Positions 22,424 through 29,819 of a stretch of DNA of 37,843 nucleotides are shown piece after piece; position 1 is the first letter of the stretch, and each line of letters begins with the position of its first letter. The notes beneath the pieces are model-generated. The model searched no databases. It was given only the letters and a program-made list of their open reading frames with translations, and had not been told where the DNA came from. The position numbers were made by a program, and so were the translations under genes. Source of the stretch: JAGVXH01 sp043810285 (lineage in GTDB: Archaea; Nanobdellota; Nanobdellia; Pacearchaeales; GW2011-AR1); contig JBDROH010000021.1 of NCBI GenBank assembly GCA_043810285.1, forward strand, positions 1 to 37,843. The letters are read 5' to 3'.

Positions 22424-22912
22424 TTCAACAAACACTAGTTCTTATCAAACCTGATGGAGTTGCTAGAGGACTGATAGGAGAAATTATTAAACGATTTGAA
22501 CAAAGAGGATTAAAGATAGTAGCATTAAAACTTGTAAAAATTGATAATGATCTCGCCAAAAAACATTACACTGAAGATATTTCAAAAAGACACGGAGAAA
22601 AAATACGAAATAGACTTCTAGAATTCATTACAGAAAGTCCAATCGTAGCAATGATAATTGAAGGGGGTTAATGCAATAGAAAACGTAAGAAAACTAGTAG
22701 GAGCAACTGAATCCAAAAAAGCTCTTCCAGGAACAATCCGTGGAGACTTTTCACATGTTAGTTATTCTTACGCAGATAAAAAAGGAATCGCTACAAAAAA
22801 CATAGTCCATGCATCTGCAGATGAAATTGATGCAAAAAATGAAACAGCCTTATGGTTTTCTATAGATGAAGTTTTCGATTACAAACGTGCAGGCGACGAA
22901 CATCTGCTATAA
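22420..22912 (+). pseudogene. ndk: Nucleoside diphosphate kinase, broken by +1 G frameshift
   Basis: Transfers phosphate between nucleoside tri- and diphosphates. The first frame carries TLVLIKPDGVARGLIGEIIK and KHYTEDISKRHGEK and ends at 22671 after VAMIIEGG. The rest continues in another frame: VNAIENVRKLVGATESKKA, PGTIRGDFSHV, then NIVHASADEIDAKNE with the active-site His. Removing one G from the run of five at 22663-22667 restores a perfect NDK of about 163 aa, including a short archaeal insertion (SYSYADKKGIATK). All catalytic motifs survive, which favours a recent mutation, a sequencing error or frameshifting over old decay. Third gene of the eL44-eS1 operon. Confidence 0.88.
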
Positions 22913-22951
22913 TCACAATACTTAAAAATCATTTATTCGACTAAAATACAT

Positions 22952-23023
22952 GCCTGCGTAGCTCAGTGACAGAGCATCTGCCTTGTAAGCAGAGGGTCGA
23001 GGGTTTAACTCCCTTCGCAGGCT
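22952..23023 (+). tRNA. tRNA-Thr (anticodon UGU) with A19-U56 tertiary pair
   Basis: Acceptor GCCUGCG/CGCAGGC, anticodon stem UCUGC/GCAGA with loop CUUGUAA (UGU), discriminator U. The D-loop AGUGACA has A at 19 and the T-loop UUUAACU has U at 56, so the universal G19-C56 pair appears as A19-U56. The T-stem GAGGG/CCCUU has a terminal G-U. The last 17 nt of the gene and 2 flanking nt are repeated 112 nt downstream. Confidence 0.92.
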
Positions 23024-23137
23024 TGAGTTAAACCCGAGACATGTCGAGGGCGAGCAAAACGCTTCGAGAAAAACTAAACTCAAATATATATTTTTCGAGA
23101 TGCATTTTATGAGTAAAAAACTCCCTTCGCAGGCTTG
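23007..23137 (+). repeat. tRNA-Thr tail duplication enclosing a hairpin spacer
   Basis: AACTCCCTTCGCAGGCTTG occurs at 23007-23025 (tRNA 3' end) and exactly again at 23119-23137. GGGTTTAACTC in the T-arm (23001-23011) has an exact inverted copy GAGTTAAACCC just outside the tRNA (23025-23035). The spacer ends with ATGCATTTTATGAG (23100-23113), the motif shared with the tRNA-Leu and tRNA-Gln(UUG) spacers. No coding frame is present. Confidence 0.75.
23056..23108 (+). ncRNA. Imperfect hairpin in the tRNA-Thr spacer
   Basis: AAAACGCTTCGAGAAAAA (23056-23073) pairs with TTTTTCGAGATGCATTTT (23091-23108). Fourteen of 18 positions pair; mismatches are C.A, T.T and a tandem G.A/A.G. The same four mismatches recur in the tRNA-Gln(UUG) spacer although the flanking stem sequence differs. 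It could be a folded RNA or a single-strand DNA structure. Confidence 0.5.
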
Positions 23138-23200
23138 TCAAACCAAAAACGTATCAAGAAAAAAGAATAATTCTTTAAAGCAAGAAATAATTAGAAACAG

Positions 23201-23455
23201 ATGGTTTGGCAAGATATTGTAATTACTATTTGCACTGTAGCTTTAAGTTATGCATTAATCCCCCAGATATTAAAAGGATACAAATCCAAAAAATCTTTAA
23301 TCTCGACTCAAACAGCCATCATTACTTCCATTGGGTTGTTCGTACTAGCTTTGACATATCTCACACTCAACCTAATATTCTCAACAATAATAACCTTTGT
23401 AACAACAACCCTCTGGACAACACTTCTTATTCAAAGCAAAATTTATAACATTTAA
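23201..23455 (+). CDS. SemiSWEET/PQ-loop-like small membrane protein (84 aa)
   Basis: Three predicted transmembrane helices (about residues 5-25, 38-58, 60-78) with the PQ motif YALIPQILKGYKSKK at the end of helix 1 match a SemiSWEET half-transporter, which dimerises to move sugars or other small solutes. The second segment TAIITSIGLFVLALTYLTLN contains the usual Gly/aromatic spacing. Its last 4 nt overlap the convergent GINS gene. The substrate cannot be told. Confidence 0.7.
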   Translation: MVWQDIVITICTVALSYALIPQILKGYKSKKSLISTQTAIITSIGLFVLALTYLTLNLIFSTIITFVTTTLWTTLLIQSKIYNI

Positions 23456-24009
23456 TCATCATCAATAACTTCAACCCGCTTATCTTTTTCAAGAATCTCG
23501 ACTATCTCATTCTCCAAATTAGCAATCTCTCCCTTCTCAAAAGGTCCTACTTCCCCACCTTCAAAATCTAAAAACTCTGGAACATCTTCTAAAAATCTAA
23601 CAAGATTATGCTTCAATTCATCTTTCTGTGTTCCACTCATCTCTGCGTTCATATTCTCCTCTGCCCGTTCAAGACTCTTCACAACCTCTTCAAACAAATC
23701 CTTCTCAAAACTCAACAAATTCTCAAAATCCTTCTTACTAATCCCTACCTCCGACGCTACAAAAGACAAATTCAAAATTTTCTTCTTCCGAATCCTCAAC
23801 AAATCCCTAAAACTCGAAAGCGCATTCTCCAACTTCTTCTTATTCTTAATCGCCATATCAGAAAACAAATCCTCCTCCTTACTCAGAAATTCCTTTTTCT
23901 CACGAAAATACTCTGCAGCATCTACAAGAAACTTCTTCGACAAAAGTTGCAATTGCTCCGAATATTTCTCCTTCCGCATAGCCTCATAAATATCACTAAA
24001 TGTTATCAT
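23452..24009 (-). CDS. GINS replication factor (Gins51/15-type)
   Basis: Part of the archaeal CMG-like helicase complex with MCM and the RecJ/Cdc45-like protein. The N-terminal helical A domain includes SDIYEAMRKEKYSEQLQLL, then FREKKEFLS and ALSSFRDLLRIRKKKILNLS. A C-terminal B domain follows: VRFLEDVPEFLDFEGGEVGP, then FEKGEIANLENEIVEILEK. The A-then-B order marks the Gins51 (Gins15) subfamily. The RecJ-like partner is encoded at 28152. Confidence 0.85.
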   Translation of the reverse strand: MITFSDIYEAMRKEKYSEQLQLLSKKFLVDAAEYFREKKEFLSKEEDLFSDMAIKNKKKLENALSSFRDLLRIRKKKILNLSFVASEVGISKKDFENLLSFEKDLFEEVVKSLERAEENMNAEMSGTQKDELKHNLVRFLEDVPEFLDFEGGEVGPFEKGEIANLENEIVEILEKDKRVEVIDDD

Positions 24010-24092
24010 AGATAATAAAATCCCGACTAGTTTAAAACAATTGTTATACTCTATTCAGAGGATTTATAATATTAATTTTCCTAAAAAAAAAC

Positions 24093-25145
24093 ATGTTTGG
24101 CGCACTAAAAGAAAAACTCAAGAAATGGGTAACTAAGAATAAGGAAAAGATAGTTGAGTCTGAAGATAAAGAAAAAGAAACCTCTCCTGTTCCAAAAAAA
24201 AAGAATATTAGAAAAACAAAATCTCTAGAAAAACAAAAAGACGAATTGGAACAATCTGTTGAAGAAACCATCAATGCCCCAATTGAGGAAAAGGGATTCT
24301 TCATGAAATTCCAAAAAAAATTAACCGAAGAAAAATTCGAAGAACTCTTTGAAGAACTTGAACTGATTCTCCTACAAAATAACGTAGCTTACGAATCTGT
24401 AACATCCATTAAAAATTCTCTAGCTGAAAAACTAATTGGAAAAAATTTCAAAGACGTTGATCTCGCAAAAGAACTAAAAAATTCAATTGAATCCATTCTT
24501 ATCAACCCCTCAAATTTTATTAAAACAATCAAAGATTCGCTAGAAGTAAAATCGCCGTTTGTGATAGTTTTTGCAGGAATCAATGGTGCAGGTAAAACCA
24601 CAGCAATCGCAAAAATAGCAAACTATCTACAAAAAAATAAATTATCTGTTTCTCTGGCCGCCGCCGACACTTTTCGTGCAGCTTCAATCGAACAAATTCA
24701 ACAACATGCCGATAAACTCAAAATTCATCTGACAAAAAAAGACTATGGTTCCGACCCAGCGTCTGTCGGCTTCGACGCAATCACGCACGCAAAAAAGAAT
24801 AAAATCAATGTTGTCTTAATCGATACCGCCGGCCGAATGCAGAACAAAGACACACTAATGAAAGAAATTGAAAAAATCGTAAGAGTAACCAAACCTGATA
24901 TGAAAATATTTTTAGGAGAATCTATTACCGGCAACGACGCAACCGAGCAAGCAAAAGCCTTTAATGAAACAATCGGACTAACCGGAATTATCCTATCCAA
25001 ATCTGACATCGATGAAAAAGGTGGAACCGCGATTTCTGTATCCCAAGCCACAGGAAAACCAATTCTCTTTTTAGGAACTGGACAAAAATATGACGACTTA
25101 GAAATTTTCGATAAAAAGAAAATGATTGAGAAACTGGGATTGTAA
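24093..25145 (+). CDS. ftsY: Signal recognition particle receptor FtsY
   Basis: The membrane-side GTPase that docks SRP-ribosome complexes. It has an acidic/basic N-terminal A region (residues 1-65), an N domain (about 70-150) and a G domain with GINGAGKTT (162-170). Other motifs are AADTFRAASIEQIQQHADKL, IDTAGRMQNKDTL and SKSDIDEKGGTA (the G4 motif is SKSD instead of TKxD). The C-terminus is LFLGTGQKYDDLEIFD. At 350 aa it is complete. SRP54 follows after 46 bp, so both halves of the targeting pathway are adjacent. Confidence 0.96.
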   Translation: MFGALKEKLKKWVTKNKEKIVESEDKEKETSPVPKKKNIRKTKSLEKQKDELEQSVEETINAPIEEKGFFMKFQKKLTEEKFEELFEELELILLQNNVAYESVTSIKNSLAEKLIGKNFKDVDLAKELKNSIESILINPSNFIKTIKDSLEVKSPFVIVFAGINGAGKTTAIAKIANYLQKNKLSVSLAAADTFRAASIEQIQQHADKLKIHLTKKDYGSDPASVGFDAITHAKKNKINVVLIDTAGRMQNKDTLMKEIEKIVRVTKPDMKIFLGESITGNDATEQAKAFNETIGLTGIILSKSDIDEKGGTAISVSQATGKPILFLGTGQKYDDLEIFDKKKMIEKLGL

Positions 25146-25191
25146 ACTTCCAAACCCAAAATTTAATAACCTCTATTTTCCACCATAAAAT

Positions 25192-26550
25192 ATGGTATTA
25201 GGCAAACTAGGTTCCGCTTTAAAGTCTGGAATAAAAAAGATTTCAAACGCAATCTTTGTAGATAAAAAACTCGTAGATGGAATCATAAAAGATATCCAAA
25301 AAGCATTAATCGAAGCAGACGTAAATATCGAATTGGTCTTTGCACTTTCTCAAAAAATAAAGAAACTCGCCTATGATGAAACCATCAAAGGTATTGACAA
25401 AAAAGAACAGCTAGTCAAACTTATCCACGATGAAATTACATTACTCTTAGGAGAAAGAAAGGAACTCAAGCTTCCAAAAAAAGCAAGCCTCATGTTCCTC
25501 GGACTTTATGGTGCTGGTAAAACCACGACAATCGCAAAGCTCGGATTCTACTACGCTAAACGGGGAAGAAAAGTCGCCCTTCTAGGACTTGATACCCAAC
25601 GACCCGCCGCAATGGACCAGCTAGAACAGTTAGCAAAAAAAACAAACCTTCCTGCATTCATAGATAAAAAAGAAAAAGACCCAATAAAAATTATAGAACA
25701 ATACAAAAAAGATTTAGAAAAATACAACCTCGTTTTAATCGATACTGCCGGACGAGACGGACTTAACAAAGAACTCATCAAAGAAATAGAAAAGTTAGAC
25801 AAGAAATTAAAACCAGATTATAGAATTTTAGTCATGCCTGCGGACGTCGGTCAAACCGCAAAAACCCAGGCCGACGAATTCCAAAAAGCACTTTCAATCG
25901 ACGGAGTTATCATAACAAGAATGGACGGAACCTCAAAGGGTGGAGGCGCCCTAACCGCTTGCGCAGAAACAAATGCCCCTGTCTTCTTCATCGGAGTAGG
26001 AGAACAAATTCACGAAATCGAAACCTTCAACCCAGAATCATTCATCCAAAGACTCCTAGGAATGGGCAACCTACAAGCACTCCTTGAACACGTCAAATCC
26101 GCCACCGACGAAAAACAAGCAAAACGAATCGAAGAACGACTACAAGAAGGAAAATTCACACTACTCGACCTCTACTCCCAACTCGAACAAATGAACAAAA
26201 TGGGAAGCATGGACAAACTAATCGGAATGATTCCGGGAATGTCCGCCGCGAAAGTCCCGAAAGATGTCCTCGCAAAACAAGAATCCAAAATGAAACACTG
26301 GAAAAACTCCATCTCTTCAATGACAGAAGAAGAAATCGAAAACCCCGAAGTCCTAGAAAAACAGACAACCCGAATCCAACGAATCGCAAAAGGTTCAGGA
26401 ACAACTACGACGGAAATCCGAGAATTATTGAAACAATACAAAATGCTCAAAGAAATGATGGGAATGCAAACAGGTTTAGCCGAAGGAAAGATTGACCAAA
26501 AAATGATACAGAAAATGGCAAAGAAGTTTAGAGGGAAAGTTAAGTTGTAA
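25192..26550 (+). CDS. srp54: Signal recognition particle protein SRP54
   Basis: The SRP GTPase that binds signal peptides and 7S RNA. N domain about residues 1-95, G1 GLYGAGKTT (104-112), LDTQRPAAMDQLEQLAKK, DTAGRDGLNKELIKEI and RMDGTSKGGGALTA (G4 as TRMD). The M domain from about residue 320 has the Met-rich groove and RNA-binding helix (MNKMGSMDKLIGMIPGM, IQRIAKGSGTTTTEIRELL). 452 aa, full length. The usual DTFRPAA is DTQRPAA here. A 60-aa membrane-protein gene begins 1 nt after its stop. Confidence 0.97.
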   Translation: MVLGKLGSALKSGIKKISNAIFVDKKLVDGIIKDIQKALIEADVNIELVFALSQKIKKLAYDETIKGIDKKEQLVKLIHDEITLLLGERKELKLPKKASLMFLGLYGAGKTTTIAKLGFYYAKRGRKVALLGLDTQRPAAMDQLEQLAKKTNLPAFIDKKEKDPIKIIEQYKKDLEKYNLVLIDTAGRDGLNKELIKEIEKLDKKLKPDYRILVMPADVGQTAKTQADEFQKALSIDGVIITRMDGTSKGGGALTACAETNAPVFFIGVGEQIHEIETFNPESFIQRLLGMGNLQALLEHVKSATDEKQAKRIEERLQEGKFTLLDLYSQLEQMNKMGSMDKLIGMIPGMSAAKVPKDVLAKQESKMKHWKNSISSMTEEEIENPEVLEKQTTRIQRIAKGSGTTTTEIRELLKQYKMLKEMMGMQTGLAEGKIDQKMIQKMAKKFRGKVKL

Positions 26551-26551
26551 A

Positions 26552-26734
26552 ATGGGAAAGAAATTATCTATTTTTAAAATTGCATTAGAAACAACTTCCG
26601 GAATAATTATTATATTCACTGCTGCCGCTGCAGGTGCAGTTATTGGAAGTGGAAGAAATATGACCCTTATCGAATGGTTCTTAGCAATAATATTTGTAAG
26701 CGTTGCTATAATTATTAGGAAATTTTCAGAATGA
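26552..26734 (+). CDS. Small two-helix membrane protein (60 aa)
   Basis: No family is recognised. Two transmembrane segments (about residues 13-31, IIIIFTAAAAGAVIGSG, and 40-56, WFLAIIFVSVAIIIRK) are joined by a short polar turn (GRNMTLIE). It sits 1 nt after SRP54 and overlaps bud32 by 4 nt (ATGA), so it is translated with them. The context would allow a role in membrane targeting or insertion, but nothing in the sequence proves it. Confidence 0.6.
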   Translation: MGKKLSIFKIALETTSGIIIIFTAAAAGAVIGSGRNMTLIEWFLAIIFVSVAIIIRKFSE

Positions 26735-27363
26735 AAACCAAACTAATCTCCCAAGGCGCCGAAGCAAAAATCTATTTAGTTACACCTTCTTCCTCCGAAC
26801 AAGTCGGCGACAAAAATATAATCTCCAAACAAAGAATCCCAAAAACCTATCGTCATCCACAACTCGACAAACAAATCCGAACACGCCGAACTCGTTCCGA
26901 ATCCAAAATCCTATCTAAAGCCCTATCAATTAAAGCCAACATCCCAAAAGTTCTAAACACCGACAAGTTCAACATCGAAATAGAATACCTCCCTGGCGAC
27001 CGTCTTTCCGAAACCCTAAACTCCTACCCCGAAAAAAAACAATTCCAAATAATGCAACAACTCGGAGAACAGGTCGCAATCCTCCACGAAAACAACATCA
27101 TCCACGGCGACCTCACTACCTCAAACACAATCCTCTCTAAAAATAAAATATTCCTAATCGACTTCGGCCTGGGATTCATCTCAACAAAAATCGAAGACAA
27201 AGCAGTCGACCTTCACCTAATCAAACAAGCCCTCGAAGCAAAACACTTCCAAAACCCTAAAGAACTATTCGAAAATTTCACAAAAGGATACAAACACAAA
27301 GATTCAAACAAAATCCTAGAACGATTAAACATAGTAGAAAAACGCGGAAGATACAAACATTAA
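26731..27363 (+). CDS. bud32: Bud32 kinase/ATPase of the KEOPS complex
   Basis: Activates Kae1 in the synthesis of tRNA t6A37. It is a minimal kinase of 210 aa: GAEAKIYLV (residues 9-17), KQRIPKTYRHPQLDKQIR with the basic loop, the RTRSESKIL helix, catalytic IIHGDLTTSNTIL (His125-Gly-Asp127) and IDFGLG (Asp144). The C-terminal tail FTKGYKHKDSNKILERLN is typical. Kae1 is not in this window. Last gene of the ftsY-srp54 run; tRNA-Gln(UUG) follows 33 bp later. Confidence 0.95.
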   Translation: MKTKLISQGAEAKIYLVTPSSSEQVGDKNIISKQRIPKTYRHPQLDKQIRTRRTRSESKILSKALSIKANIPKVLNTDKFNIEIEYLPGDRLSETLNSYPEKKQFQIMQQLGEQVAILHENNIIHGDLTTSNTILSKNKIFLIDFGLGFISTKIEDKAVDLHLIKQALEAKHFQNPKELFENFTKGYKHKDSNKILERLNIVEKRGRYKH

Positions 27364-27396
27364 ACTTAAAAATCCACTAACTATCTCAACATTATT

Positions 27397-27469
27397 AGTC
27401 CCGTAGTCTAGCGGTCAAGGATCTAGGCCTTTGAAGCCTGGGACCCAGGTTCGAATCCTGGCGGGGCTA
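27397..27469 (+). tRNA. tRNA-Gln (anticodon UUG)
   Basis: Acceptor AGUCCCG/CGGGGCU, anticodon stem UAGGC/GCCUG with loop CUUUGAA (UUG, reads CAA/CAG), T-arm CCAGG-UUCGAAU-CCUGG, discriminator A. Its 3' part is copied twice more downstream within 190 nt. Confidence 0.94.
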
Positions 27470-27704
27470 TTCCAGGATAAGAACCTGTGGTTCGACGAGC
27501 AATTCGCTTCGAGTAAAATTAAATTAAGATAAGATATTTACGAGATGCAAATTGCGAGCACTGGCGGGGCTATATCGAAACTGGGTCGACCCAAGTGAGC
27601 ATCTTTGCTCTTTTGACTAAATATTTTATTAACAAAAGAGTGAAGTGCGAATAGAATCCTGGCGGGACTATCTAGGATGAGAACCTGTGGTTCGACGAGC
27701 AATT
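27453..27704 (+). repeat. Tandem tRNA-Gln tail array with hairpin spacers
   Basis: Copy A (27453-27504) begins GAATCCTGGCGGGGCTAT in the tRNA and continues into TCCAGGATAAGAACCTG, then TGGTTCGACGAGCAATT. Copy C (27654-27704) repeats this nearly base for base. Copy B is the shorter CTGGCGGGGCTAT (27561-27573). After the tRNA, CCAGGAT.. GAACCTG.GG is an inverted copy of the T-arm. Spacer 1 has hairpin arms 27499-27517 and 27537-27555 and ends with ATGCAAATTGCGAG (27545-27558). Spacer 2 has a near-perfect hairpin, CTTTGCTCTTTTG against CAAAAGAGTGAAG. No gene fits in this stretch. Confidence 0.75.
27499..27555 (+). ncRNA. Imperfect hairpin in tRNA-Gln(UUG) spacer 1
   Basis: GCAATTCGCTTCGAGTAAA (27499-27517) pairs with TTTACGAGATGCAAATTGC (27537-27555) at 15 of 19 positions. 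The mismatches C.A, T.T, G.A and A.G fall in the same places as in the tRNA-Thr hairpin. The AATT/AATT stem here replaces AAAA/TTTT there, and TAAA/TTTA replaces AAAA/TTTT. Confidence 0.5.
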
Positions 27705-27749
27705 TGAGCCATTATAAAACTTTAAAAACCATTATTTACACCAATAAAT

Positions 27750-28097
27750 ATGACAAACCTAGAAAAACCAACTTGGATAAAAATGAAAGAACCTGAATTG
27801 AAAAAGATTATAGCAGAGCTTGCAGAAAAACATTCTCCCTCAAAAGTTGGACTAATTCTTCGAGACCAATATGGGATTCCTACAACAAAAGTCTTCGGTA
27901 AAAAATTAAAAGCATATTTAAAAGAAGTGGGAATTAAAACAAATGAAGACCTCGAAAATGCAAGAAAGAAAGTTGAGACTCTGAAAGAACACCTAAAATC
28001 AAACATTACTGACAGAAGTGCAAAACATAAATTACAAAAAGCACAGTCAAGATTGAATATCACTCAAAAATATTTTGGTATTTCCGCACGAAATTAA
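27750..28097 (+). CDS. rps15: 30S ribosomal protein uS15
   Basis: Small-subunit primary rRNA-binding protein. The archaeal N-terminal extension (KMKEPELKKIIAELAEKHSP, SKVGLILRDQYGIPTTK) precedes the conserved uS15 region (NITDRSAKHKLQKAQSRLN). At 115 aa it is slightly shorter than many archaeal homologues (about 150), mostly at the N-terminus. TATA-like CTTTAAAAACC lies about 28 nt before the ATG. Confidence 0.94.
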   Translation: MTNLEKPTWIKMKEPELKKIIAELAEKHSPSKVGLILRDQYGIPTTKVFGKKLKAYLKEVGIKTNEDLENARKKVETLKEHLKSNITDRSAKHKLQKAQSRLNITQKYFGISARN

Positions 28098-28151
28098 AAG
28101 TATTCTATAAATCACCTAAACATTTTTAAGCAAATCTAAACTCGATACCTC

Positions 28152-29501
28152 ATGTTAAAGGGGATTGAACAGTTTACAAAAGAATTTCGTGAAATTTCAA
28201 AGAACAAACCTATAAGAATTATAAGCCATTATGACGCCGACGGAATAACCTCCGCATCAATTCTTGCAAAAACATTAAAACGGCTCGATAAAAAATTCAC
28301 AATCAAAATTCACAAAGGCTTAGAAGAAGATATAATCAAAAAAGAGTTATTACGACAACCAAAAGAAATAATCCTCTTTAGCGACTTAGCTTCAGGAAGC
28401 CTCAAATATTTTCAAAAATTAAAAGGACCAATCTTCATAATAGACCATCACGAAATCCATGCCAATGAATTAAATAACAACATAAAAATTATCAATCCTC
28501 ACCTCACAGATAAACCTAAAGATAACGAATGCACGGGAGCTGGACTCTGCTACCTCTTCGCTAAAGCAATCTCATCAAATAATCAAAACCTTGCCCCTCT
28601 AGCAATTATTGGAATGATTGGTGACCGACACGAATCAAATCTCTCGAAGATAAATCAACAAATTATAAACGACGCAACAGACTTAACGATAAAAAAAGGC
28701 CTTATACTATACCCTGCGACAAGACCGTTGAGCAGAGCACTAGAGTGGTCCACTTCACCATACATCCCAGGAGTTACAGGAAACCGGGCGGGAGTTCAAA
28801 ACATTTTAAGAGAAACTGGAATTGACAATGAAAAAAATTTACTTAACTTAACTGAAGACGAAATGTCAAAACTAATAACTGCAGTTATGATTAGACGAGC
28901 TCAACACAACAAAATCGACGATATAATCGGAAACCTCTACATCTTAAAATTTTTCAACACAAAAGAAGACGTCCGAGAAATCTCCGTTTTAATCAATGCG
29001 TGTTCACGACTCGGTCACAGCGACACTGCCATTGCATACTGTCTAGAAAACGAAAATGCAAAATCTCGAGCCCTAGAAATTTATACAAAGTATAAACAAG
29101 AACTTGTCTCTGGATTAAAAGTAGCTGAAAAAATGGATAAGATAAAAGGAAAAGGTTTCATAATATTAAACGCTAAAGACCAAATAAAAGATGTAATAGT
29201 TGGAACAATCTGCTCAATGCTCTCCTCATCCTCAGTTTATGATGAAGGAACAATCCTCATAGGGATGGCATATAATAAGGACAAAATAAAAGTTTCAGCA
29301 CGAATCGTTGGACACGAAGGAAGAAATTTAAAAGAAATGTTGGAAAGAACTGTAATATCTTTCAAAGACAACCACCCTCAAACAATGGCAGAAGTTGGAG
29401 GACATCATTTTGCCGCCGGTTGCTTAATTGAAAAATCAAAAGAATTAGAATTTATTGAAGCATTAAAAAAAACCTTAGAAATAGAAATCATAAAAATTTA
29501 A
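28152..29501 (+). CDS. RecJ-like DHH nuclease (archaeal GAN/Cdc45-like)
   Basis: Single-strand-specific DHH-DHHA1 phosphoesterase related to Cdc45. Metal-binding motifs: SHYDADGITSASILA (residues 25-39), FSDLASGS (77-84), FIIDHHEIH (96-103) and GMIGDRHES. The C-terminal DHHA1 domain ends with GGHHFAAGCLIEKS. All catalytic Asp/His residues are kept, so it is probably an active nuclease. Archaeal versions bind GINS, encoded 4 kb upstream, so both could serve the replicative helicase complex. 449 aa, complete. Confidence 0.9.
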   Translation: MLKGIEQFTKEFREISKNKPIRIISHYDADGITSASILAKTLKRLDKKFTIKIHKGLEEDIIKKELLRQPKEIILFSDLASGSLKYFQKLKGPIFIIDHHEIHANELNNNIKIINPHLTDKPKDNECTGAGLCYLFAKAISSNNQNLAPLAIIGMIGDRHESNLSKINQQIINDATDLTIKKGLILYPATRPLSRALEWSTSPYIPGVTGNRAGVQNILRETGIDNEKNLLNLTEDEMSKLITAVMIRRAQHNKIDDIIGNLYILKFFNTKEDVREISVLINACSRLGHSDTAIAYCLENENAKSRALEIYTKYKQELVSGLKVAEKMDKIKGKGFIILNAKDQIKDVIVGTICSMLSSSSVYDEGTILIGMAYNKDKIKVSARIVGHEGRNLKEMLERTVISFKDNHPQTMAEVGGHHFAAGCLIEKSKELEFIEALKKTLEIEIIKI

Positions 29502-29540
29502 CTCAACCCAAATGTTTAGATCAGCAGATCACCTACTGGG

Positions 29541-29583
29541 TAAAAACTCCAGTTTTTAAATGTTAATCCTAACATTTAAAAAC
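29541..29583. promoter_or_regulatory. Overlapping, mutually exclusive inverted repeats before rps27e
   Basis: TAAAAACT/AGTTTTTA (29541-29558, 2-nt loop) and GTTTTTAAATGTTA/TAACATTTAAAAAC (29552-29583, 4-nt loop, perfect 14-bp arms) share 29552-29558, so only one can fold. The distal arm contains the TATA-like ATTTAAAAAC about 25 nt before the rps27e start. The site lies 40-80 nt after the recJ stop, so terminator, operator or both are possible. Confidence 0.5.
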
Positions 29584-29603
29584 CAAATTTAATACCTTAT
29601 TTT

Positions 29604-29768
29604 ATGGAAGGAAAATTTATCAAAGTAAAATGCTCAAAATGTAAAGCATCTCAAGTTATATTTGGAAAAGCCTCTACAAAAGTTAGATGCCTCGAATGCA
29701 ATACTATTCTAGCATTACCCTCTAGCGGAAAGGCGAAAATCCGTTCGAGAATTGAAGAAATTTTATAA
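29604..29768 (+). CDS. rps27e: 30S ribosomal protein eS27
   Basis: A 54-aa zinc-ribbon protein of the small subunit. FIKVKCSKCKASQVIFGKAS carries the first Cys pair and VRCLECNTILALPSSGKAKI the second. It is the first gene of the archaeal eS27-aIF2alpha-Nop10 cluster, with 51 bp to aIF2alpha. The TATA about 25 nt upstream implies leaderless translation. Confidence 0.93.
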   Translation: MEGKFIKVKCSKCKASQVIFGKASTKVRCLECNTILALPSSGKAKIRSRIEEIL

Positions 29769-29819
29769 GACTATTCAAAACTAGTATAAATTTAAATAAC
29801 TAGATTTATTCAAAATTCT

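Noticed and set aside
23056..27555. Kink-turn/box C/D guide RNA in the spacer hairpins
   Set aside because: The tandem G.A/A.G mismatches recall a k-turn, but the 3-nt bulge and box C (RUGAUGA)/box D (CUGA) pair are not present.
23007..27704. CRISPR array
   Set aside because: The repeats at tRNA borders have unequal spacers, copies of tRNA ends and no cas genes or uniform direct repeat.
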